From contig JAIRWZ010000145.1 in NCBI GenBank assembly GCA_031268615.1, forward strand, positions 1 through 10,381: DNA of 10,381 bases, given 5' to 3'. The notes beneath the pieces were generated by a model. It saw nothing but the letters and a program-made list of their open reading frames with translations. It did not search any database and was not told where the DNA came from. The stretch is from Actinomycetes bacterium (GTDB lineage Bacteria; Actinomycetota; Coriobacteriia; WRKU01; WQUG01). Position numbers and translations under genes: made by a program. Positions 5,955 through 10,381 of this stretch are shown piece after piece. Position 1 is the first letter of the stretch. Each line of letters opens with the position of its first letter.

Positions 5955-7262
5955 TTACAACGTCTTTGCCTTCAGTGACCCATCAGCCACCCGCACACGC
6001 AATACGTCGCCCGTCTGAACTTTTGTCACGCTGTCAACAACGACACCGGTGTTTTCATCAAAGACCGCCGCATACCCCCGACTCAGCACTTTAAGAGGAG
6101 AGAGTGCGTCCAGCGTCCCCACCGCTGCCTTCAGGCGGGCCGCGTCACGCTCTAACCGCGCCTCTGTCGCGCGCCGCAACCGCCCACTCAACCAGTCCAG
6201 CGTCTGCGCGCGCTCGGCAAACAGCGCGGCCGCGTCACGGAACAGCGCCCGACTCGCCAGACGTTCCAGCTGCATTCGCTTCACCGCAACCGAGCGCTCC
6301 AGCGCCGTTGCCAAGCCTTGCGCAACCAGGGTCAAACGCGCTTGTACCTCTGCCACGTCAGGGCTGACCGCTTCGGCGGCAGCCGTAGGTGTGGACGCTC
6401 TCACATCTGCGACATAGTCAATCAAGTTGTTGTCCGGCTCATGACCAATGCCGGTGACCAGCGGTTTTTGCAGCGTCGCGGCGAAACGCACCAGCGCCTC
6501 ATCGGAAAAGACCAGCAGGTCCTCGAACGAACCGCCTCCCCTCACCAGCAGTATAAGCTCCGCGTCGGACGCGTCGGCTGCTTCCAGCGCGCGGCGGATT
6601 TGTTCCGGAGCGTCGGCGCCTTCGACCCGCGTGCCAAAAAACAGCAGCTCTGCCAACGGCCAGCGTCGAGCCAGCGTGCGCAGCACGTCATGGACGGCGT
6701 CACCTGCCGGGGACGTCACCAGCGCAATGCGCGCAGGCCATGCCGGTAACAGCTGTTTACGCGCCGGGCTGAACAGGCCTTCGGCGCGCAGCTGTCGCTC
6801 CAGACGGGCCAGTTGCGCTCGCAGCGCACCCTCACCGGCGACCTCGACGCGTGCGACCTGAAACTGCATCGTGCCTTTTTTGGGCCAGGCGGAAAACTTG
6901 CCTTCAACCTCAATTTGCATCCCGTTTTGTATATCGACGTCCAGACCCGCGCGCACGTTTTTCCAGATAGTGCAGTTCATGACGGCGTCTTTATCTTTCA
7001 GGCTGAAGTACAGTGAGGGGTAGCGCGTGCCGGTCGAATCACTGACCTCACCACTAACACGCAAGCGTATCGTTTCCAGCCCGCGTTTCGCGATGTTCAT
7101 GGCCTCCCCTACCGACAGCGCCGGTTCGCGCGTCGCTGCCCCGTCACCGCCAAGGGCAGAGCCGGACGAAGTATCGTCAAGCCGACGCTCGTTCAACGCC
7201 AGAGCCGCGGCGTTGGCGGCTTCGAATTCCGCATCCAGACTCAACTGGCCGTCACTACTCAC
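5955..7262 (-). CDS. xseA: exodeoxyribonuclease VII large subunit
   Basis: XseA is the catalytic subunit of exonuclease VII. With the start chosen here it has 435 residues, normal for the family. An N-terminal OB-fold (about 48-142) carries LSVGEAMNIAKRGLE, RVSGEVSD and YPSLYFSLKDKDAVMNCTIW. The catalytic domain includes LPAWPARIALVTSPAGDAVHDVL, LLVRGGGSFEDLLVFSDEALVR (239-260), TGIGHEPDNNLIDYVADVRA and STPTAAAEAVSP (290-301). A long helical coiled-coil arm follows, and the C-terminus has LSPLKVLSRGYAAV. Start choice: GTG 7262 has AAGGGGAAG six bases or fewer upstream and overlaps the rnd stop. In-frame ATG 7277 is an alternative but has a poorly spaced Shine-Dalgarno; an in-frame ATG at 7490 would add a Trp/Cys-rich tail unlike the family. 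The first about 45 residues are a variable, non-conserved leader. Confidence 0.95.
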   Translation of the reverse strand: MSSDGQLSLDAEFEAANAAALALNERRLDDTSSGSALGGDGAATREPALSVGEAMNIAKRGLETIRLRVSGEVSDSTGTRYPSLYFSLKDKDAVMNCTIWKNVRAGLDVDIQNGMQIEVEGKFSAWPKKGTMQFQVARVEVAGEGALRAQLARLERQLRAEGLFSPARKQLLPAWPARIALVTSPAGDAVHDVLRTLARRWPLAELLFFGTRVEGADAPEQIRRALEAADASDAELILLVRGGGSFEDLLVFSDEALVRFAATLQKPLVTGIGHEPDNNLIDYVADVRASTPTAAAEAVSPDVAEVQARLTLVAQGLATALERSVAVKRMQLERLASRALFRDAAALFAERAQTLDWLSGRLRRATEARLERDAARLKAAVGTLDALSPLKVLSRGYAAVFDENTGVVVDSVTKVQTGDVLRVRVADGSLKAKTL

Positions 7263-8673
7263 GGTCTTCCCCTTCATCTTCCCGCTCAAGCGGCCCGACC
7301 ACCTCGACTGTCCCGACCACCAACTGCCCATCGCGCAGTGACAGTTGCAGCCGTCCATCCAACAGTCGCAGCAAATCCTCGCCAACCATGGCACGACGCC
7401 AGCCCCGCAAAAGCGGACTGTCGCCCGCAGCGCCAAGCCTGGCTCCCACTTCAGCCCCAACCCCGGCCGCAGCCCCGGCTCCCGCGCCATCCCCGGCTAC
7501 AACCTCAACCTCAACCTTACCCTCGCCAGCCCTTCCGCGCCGCTCTCTCCACCACAAGGCCAACTCTTCCAGCTGGGCGCGTGAGGCCAACTGGTTCATC
7601 GACAGCAAGTTCTCCCGCGCGCGAGCCCGCACCAGCGCCACCATCAAGTCCACCTCGGCTGCTGACTCGTATTCCGCACGCGCACGCGTTGCCAGCCGCG
7701 GCCACCGCTCCCGCGGCATGCCAGCACCTCGTGCCACTGCCGCCAGCACCTCGCGCAACGCTTCAGCTCGACGCAAGGTCACCCCGCGAATCCCGCGCAA
7801 CGCTTCGACGTTTCTCGGCGCACGTCGCGCGATTTCCAGTACACTTTCATCCGACAACAGCCAGCGTTTCGGCCTGTCCACGCGCGCCGCTTCCACCTCC
7901 CGCCAGGCCGCAACCTCGCGCGCCACCGCCAGCTGCGCCGGCTTCAACGCGGACACCCGTCGCAGACGTCGAAACTGTTCGCGAGGTTCGACCACATACG
8001 AAGCCGGGTCCGCTTTGCGCGCAAAGTCTTCGTCCAGCCACCTCTCCCGTCCCAGCTCGCACAGCCGCGCCTTCATCACAGGATACAAACGCAACAGCCA
8101 GCGCACGTCATCGGCCGCATAGTTCAGCTGTTCGGCGGCCAGCGGACGGCGCGCCCAGTCAGTAAAGCTCTCCGCCTTGCCCAGCTCGACGCCCAACACG
8201 CGCGATACCAGCGCCCCATAGCCAATCTGCTCGGGGTAGCCCAGCAAGGTCGCCGCCTCCTGCGTGTCAAAAATCGGCGCCGTCGCCACCCCTAACGCAT
8301 GATGCAACACCTGCAAATCCTGTCCGCTCGCGTGGAACAGTTTCAGGATGGACGTACTCGCTAATATCTCTGTCAACGGCGCCATGTCCAAACCCGGCGC
8401 CAACGCGTCAACCAGCCACAACTCGTCGCCCGCCGCCAACTGCAACAAACACAGCTGGGGCCAATAGGTCTTTTCGCGCATGAACTCGGTGTCCAGCGCA
8501 ACCACCGACACCTCCGTCGACATGAGCCGCCCGGTGGCTTCGCGCAGCTGCGCCGTCGTCTCAATCAGCTCATACGAAGTGAGTGGGCGAAGCCCAGCCT
8601 GCCCCGGGCTTGACCCGGGGTCCATAGCCGCAGCGGACGCCGTCGCCCGAGCCTTCGGGTCGTCCCTATTCAT
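7255..8673 (-). CDS. rnd: ribonuclease D (DEDDy 3'-5' exoribonuclease with HRDC domains)
   Basis: RNase D trims 3' ends of tRNA precursors and other stable RNAs. From ATG 8673 the product has 472 residues, longer than the usual about 370-400. The exonuclease domain shows all DEDDy motifs: VVALDTEFMREKTYWPQLCLLQL with D61 and E63, LFHASGQDLQVL with D119, and NYAADDVRWLLRLYPVM with Y185 and D189. A first HRDC domain covers about 243-320 (QLAVAREVAAWREVEAARVD, WLLSDESVLEIAR). A second is split by a Gly/Ala/Val-rich insert at about 382-417 and resumes at LLRGWRRAMVGEDLLRLL. The extra 30 N-terminal residues coincide with a palindromic element and match no RNase D feature. ATG 8673 overlaps the lplA stop by 8 bases and has no strong Shine-Dalgarno; in-frame GTG 8691, with AGGA five bases upstream, is a real alternative. 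HRDC-containing RNase D is typical of proteobacteria and actinobacteria. Confidence 0.93.
   Translation of the reverse strand: MNRDDPKARATASAAAMDPGSSPGQAGLRPLTSYELIETTAQLREATGRLMSTEVSVVALDTEFMREKTYWPQLCLLQLAAGDELWLVDALAPGLDMAPLTEILASTSILKLFHASGQDLQVLHHALGVATAPIFDTQEAATLLGYPEQIGYGALVSRVLGVELGKAESFTDWARRPLAAEQLNYAADDVRWLLRLYPVMKARLCELGRERWLDEDFARKADPASYVVEPREQFRRLRRVSALKPAQLAVAREVAAWREVEAARVDRPKRWLLSDESVLEIARRAPRNVEALRGIRGVTLRRAEALREVLAAVARGAGMPRERWPRLATRARAEYESAAEVDLMVALVRARARENLLSMNQLASRAQLEELALWWRERRGRAGEGKVEVEVVAGDGAGAGAAAGVGAEVGARLGAAGDSPLLRGWRRAMVGEDLLRLLDGRLQLSLRDGQLVVGTVEVVGPLEREDEGEDRE
8602..8620. repeat. GC-rich palindrome, PGLDPGS-encoding type, inside the 5' end of rnd
   Basis: The plus strand reads CCCCGGG CTTGA CCCGGGG, a perfect 7-base inverted repeat with a 5-base loop. 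The plus-strand frame encodes PGLDPGS and the rnd frame encodes DPGSSPG, peptides I recognise as frequent translations of dispersed bacterial palindromes. Two small hairpins flank it: TGGGC GAA GCCCA (8584-8596) and CCCGA GCCT TCGGG (8646-8659). The three together fill the rnd N-terminal extension. The inverted repeat is seen directly; membership in a repeat family is inferred, since no second copy is in this window. Confidence 0.6.
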
Positions 8674-9475
8674 TCTGGCCCGATTCTTCACGGTATTCCT
8701 CGTCGCCCGCGCGCCCGACCGCGCGCCAGTTCCAGCTGTCATGGCGGTAGCGAAGGTCGGCCAAGTCATGGGCGGCTCTTAGCTCCGCGTCGCTTAACTG
8801 CGCGCCGTCGGAAGCTATCGGACAGTCGGGGCTGCCCTGTGCTTGCGCCTGTGCCAAAAGGCAGTCGGTTAATACGCCACGAAATTCCTCCAGACTACAG
8901 TTCAGATATTCGCGCAGGTTCACCACGCGCGAAACATGGGACTTCACGCCTTTGAAGCCCTTTGACTGACGCTCTTTCGGCTTCAGAACGCGCGCCAATA
9001 CTGACAAATCAGTATCGAATAAAATCGCGCCGTGGTGCATAACCGTATCGCGCCAACGGTACTGCGCGTTGCCACAGATTTTTTTACCGTCAACCTCCAC
9101 GTCATTGCGCCCAGAAAACGTGGCCTTTACGCCAAATTTTCCAATGGCCTCAATTAGCGGCTGCGTAAAAAAGCTAAAATCCGGTTTAATTGAGCCAACG
9201 CCCCGTGTAATGACGCTGAAATTGAGGTTACCGTCATCGTGATACACCGCTCCCCCACCGGAAAGACGCCGAACCAGGGTGATACCTTCGGATTTCAGCA
9301 CGTCGCGATTGACCTGAGCCTGGGCATCCTGATTGCGACCAATGACGACGGTACGGTGGTTTTGCCATAACATCACCACATCCCGCCCGTCGTCGGCACG
9401 CACCAACACCTCTTCGACGGCCAGATTGAAAGCAGGGTCAGTGCTGGTCAGTGACACGAAACGCATACCTCGCAT
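8666..9475 (-). CDS. lplA: lipoate-protein ligase A-like protein lacking the C-terminal accessory domain
   Basis: LplA activates free lipoate with ATP and transfers it to a lysine of E2 subunits or the glycine-cleavage H protein. The 269-residue product has the catalytic-domain landmarks: DPAFNLAVEEVLV (13-25), VMLWQNHRTVVIGRNQDA (34-51), the lipoyl-AMP binding loop RRLSGGGAVYHDDGNLNFS (69-87), FSGRNDVEVDGKKICGNAQ (120-138) with the expected active-site lysine at K131 or K132, HHGAILFDTDLSVL, and KGVKSHVSRVVNL (175-187). It stops shortly after LADLRYRHDSWNW (238-250), where full-length LplA of about 330 residues continues into a small C-terminal domain that assists adenylation. Start: AAAGGAG five bases before ATG 9475 is good; longer upstream starts give a Cys/Arg-rich tail unlike the family. 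It is probably the first gene of the minus-strand operon. An octanoyl- or lipoyl-transferase activity is a less likely alternative. Confidence 0.87.
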   Translation of the reverse strand: MRGMRFVSLTSTDPAFNLAVEEVLVRADDGRDVVMLWQNHRTVVIGRNQDAQAQVNRDVLKSEGITLVRRLSGGGAVYHDDGNLNFSVITRGVGSIKPDFSFFTQPLIEAIGKFGVKATFSGRNDVEVDGKKICGNAQYRWRDTVMHHGAILFDTDLSVLARVLKPKERQSKGFKGVKSHVSRVVNLREYLNCSLEEFRGVLTDCLLAQAQAQGSPDCPIASDGAQLSDAELRAAHDLADLRYRHDSWNWRAVGRAGDEEYREESGQNE

Positions 9476-9484
9476 ACCTTCTCC

Positions 9485-9503
9485 TTTCGGTCGAGTGCCG
9501 AAA
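9485..9503 (-). promoter_or_regulatory. leader hairpin abutting the lplA ribosome binding site
   Basis: In the lplA message TTTCGG (9498-9503) can pair with CCGAAA (9485-9490) around a 7-base loop. The 3' arm runs directly into the AAAGGAG Shine-Dalgarno, sharing its AAA, so folding could reduce ribosome access. The pairing is seen; regulation is inferred. Confidence 0.35.
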
Positions 9504-9535
9504 CGTAGAGCTTTCAGGCGTCGGCAACCCGCCCG

Positions 9536-9547
9536 ACACACACACAC
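9536..9547. repeat. (AC)6 dinucleotide run in the lplA leader
   Basis: Six AC units on the plus strand, read as (GT)6 in the lplA leader RNA. They lie between the lplA candidate -10 and its start codon. Confidence 0.8.
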
Positions 9548-9565
9548 GCCAAACGCACGGGTTCC

Positions 9566-9571
9566 AGTATA
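9566..9571 (-). promoter_or_regulatory. candidate -10 box for the lplA operon
   Basis: The minus strand reads TATACT about 90 bases before the lplA ATG. The -35 at normal spacing (TATCAG, 9589-9594) is poor. It lies back-to-back with the tRNA promoter candidate. Support is the hexamer and location only. Confidence 0.35.
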
Positions 9572-9592
9572 GAACACCCGCAACGCTTCTGA

Positions 9593-9598
9593 TATACT
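9593..9598 (+). promoter_or_regulatory. candidate -10 box for tRNA-Val
   Basis: TATACT lies 25 bases before the tRNA 5' end, in a GATATACTAA context. The -35 region near 9570-9575 (TAGAAC) matches the consensus only partly. The position is right for a short-leader tRNA transcript. Confidence 0.45.
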
Positions 9599-9623
9599 AA
9601 ACCGCTACGCGTGTATTGAATGT

Positions 9624-9698
9624 GGACGATTAGCTCAGCGGGAGAGCGCTGCCTTCACACGGCAGAAGTCGCTGGTTCAAACCCAGTATCGTCCACCA
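9624..9698 (+). tRNA. tRNA-Val (anticodon CAC)
   Basis: A complete 75-base cloverleaf. The acceptor stem GGACGAT pairs with ATCGTCC; the D-arm is GCTC/GAGC; the anticodon stem CTGCC/GGCAG closes a 7-base loop TTCACAC with anticodon CAC, which reads GTG valine codons; the variable loop is AAGTC; the T-arm GCTGG TTCAAAC CCAGT has one G-T pair; and the discriminator A is followed by an encoded CCA at 9696-9698. No run of T follows, so its terminator is unclear and readthrough into the next gene is possible. Confidence 0.96.
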
Positions 9699-9747
9699 TC
9701 TATTTCTGAATGCAATACGTCAGGTAACCTTGGCGCAGAGTCATGGC

Positions 9748-9753
9748 AGGAGG
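9748..9753 (+). promoter_or_regulatory. ribosome binding site of the membrane protein gene
   Basis: AGGAGG with a 7-base spacer (CACACAC) to ATG 9761. It lies inside the coding span that would result from the in-frame ATG at 9743, and so favours 9761. Confidence 0.8.
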
Positions 9754-9760
9754 CACACAC

Positions 9761-10381
9761 ATGGGTGGTATCGCTTTGGCAATTGCAATCGTTTTCATCG
9801 CCGGAATTGTGGTATCAGCGCGCCGGCGTTGGGAGGAAAAGGATTTTGTCTTTTATCCGGAGAACACCTCTCGTGCCGTAAAGTCAGCTTTTACCTTCGG
9901 AACGGTATCGGCGGTTTTACTGGCGATTCTGATAGGGATTGCCCTCAGTGGAACAAACGACTCCCAGGCAACATACATTGTCAACGGGGCAGTGTTCAAG
10001 GGCGGGACGAACTGGATGGTTGTCGTGGTTACCTTTATCATGGGGCTCGGACTGTCCAGTTTAATCATTTTGTTTGTTTCGAATCTGCCGGTAAAACTCT
10101 TATATGCCGTCAGTCCGGAAGGGCGTCGAACCAAAAAAGAACAGCTTAAAAAGTTCGAAGAATTGAGGGCGACAGAGGTACCCCCACGATTGGAGCGGAA
10201 AAAATCCATTCTCATCCTATTAACAATCCTTACCGGTGGCATAGCAAACTGGTTTTATATAAAACTGTGGTGGATAGGCCTCGTGCAAATCCTGCTCATG
10301 GTTGCCCGTAACGTCTGCAGCGCCCGTGGGTTTACCACTTTGAGCTTCATTATGGTTTTTCTCATCCTTGCGGTGTGGGTG
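9761..10381 (+). CDS. multi-pass membrane protein with TM2-like segment (cut by window edge)
   Basis: I do not recognise a named protein. The 207 visible residues hold several hydrophobic segments: about 2-19 (followed by the positive RRRW), 43-63, 84-107, 148-165, 168-183, and 191 to the edge. A soluble, charged linker lies at about 118-148 (EGRRTKKEQLKKFEELR). The stretch GGIANWFYIKLWWIGLVQIL (159-178) resembles the core of the TM2 domain, where a GG turn precedes FYxG and a second helix beginning with G; here the G after FY is replaced by K. It may be a TM2-like protein of unknown role, but the match is partial and the C-terminus is missing. Base composition is visibly lower in G+C than the neighbouring operon, down to about 35% in one 60-base line. 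It starts 62 bases after the tRNA and has no clear promoter of its own. Confidence 0.8.
   Translation, partial: MGGIALAIAIVFIAGIVVSARRRWEEKDFVFYPENTSRAVKSAFTFGTVSAVLLAILIGIALSGTNDSQATYIVNGAVFKGGTNWMVVVVTFIMGLGLSSLIILFVSNLPVKLLYAVSPEGRRTKKEQLKKFEELRATEVPPRLERKKSILILLTILTGGIANWFYIKLWWIGLVQILLMVARNVCSARGFTTLSFIMVFLILAVWV

Noticed and set aside
7263..7490. N-terminal extension of xseA to ATG 7490
   Set aside because: It would add 76 Trp/Cys/Arg-rich residues overlapping the end of rnd; this is not seen in XseA and is explained by the rnd coding sequence in another frame.
7338..8165. Long plus-strand Pro/Arg-rich open frames opposite rnd and xseA
   Set aside because: They are antisense shadows of GC-rich genes with clear protein families; low-complexity composition and no ribosome site or homology signal.
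9476..9583. N-terminal extension of lplA to ATG 9583
   Set aside because: The added residues are Cys/Arg-rich with no family match, part comes from the GT repeat, and AAAGGAG marks ATG 9475.
9853..10242. Minus-strand open frame opposite the final membrane protein
   Set aside because: The plus-strand frame has AGGAGG at proper spacing and coherent membrane segments; the antisense frame has neither.

Overview
The window looks like part of a bacterial chromosome from a fermentative, probably anaerobic organism. It carries housekeeping genes and no phage, transposon or CRISPR machinery. The evidence for lifestyle is an acetate kinase/phosphotransacetylase pair cotranscribed with a rubredoxin-first (reverse) rubrerythrin, a RACo-like ASKHA ATPase of the corrinoid-activation family, and a salvage-type lipoate ligase. 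A moderately high G+C content plus an HRDC-containing RNase D would fit a Gram-positive anaerobe such as a member of the Coriobacteriia or a high-GC clostridial relative. That placement is a low-confidence inference; nothing here is diagnostic.

Layout. (1) 1-1009, minus: the N-terminal 336 codons of the replication-fork helicase RecG, cut by the window edge just after Walker A. (2) 1097-3909, plus: a compact operon of reverse rubrerythrin, ackA and pta. The first two genes overlap by 4 bases, and 27 bases separate ackA from pta. (3) 3887-9475, minus: a six-gene run reading lplA, rnd, xseA, xseB, HIT protein, RACo-like ASKHA protein. Three of its junctions overlap (8 bases for lplA/rnd, 8 for rnd/xseA with the start chosen here, 3 for xseB/HIT). 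It ends tail-to-tail with pta, the two coding ends overlapping by 23 bases. (4) 9624-9698, plus: tRNA-Val(CAC) with an encoded CCA, whose promoter region is shared back-to-back with that of lplA. (5) 9761-end, plus: a multi-pass membrane protein with a TM2-like segment, cut by the window edge.

How the genes work together. Pta and AckA make ATP from acetyl-CoA through acetyl phosphate; the coupled rubrerythrin suggests peroxide defence is co-expressed with acetate fermentation. RecG, exonuclease VII (XseA and XseB) and RNase D form a nucleic-acid maintenance set. LplA attaches lipoate to acyltransferase or glycine-cleavage carrier proteins. The ASKHA protein lacks the iron-sulfur domain of classical RACo, so its partner is unknown.

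Base composition is uneven when sampled by eye: about 65-75% G+C in parts of rnd and xseA, near 50% in lplA and the rubrerythrin, and lower still in the final membrane-protein gene. Several proteins (AckA, RACo-like, RNase D) carry Gly/Ala/Pro-rich loop insertions. The most unusual sequence features are a GC-rich palindrome of the PGLDPGS-encoding type inside the 5' end of rnd and a six-copy 9-base repeat starting at the HIT start codon. I did not find a clear new multi-gene system; the strongest leads are listed as findings.
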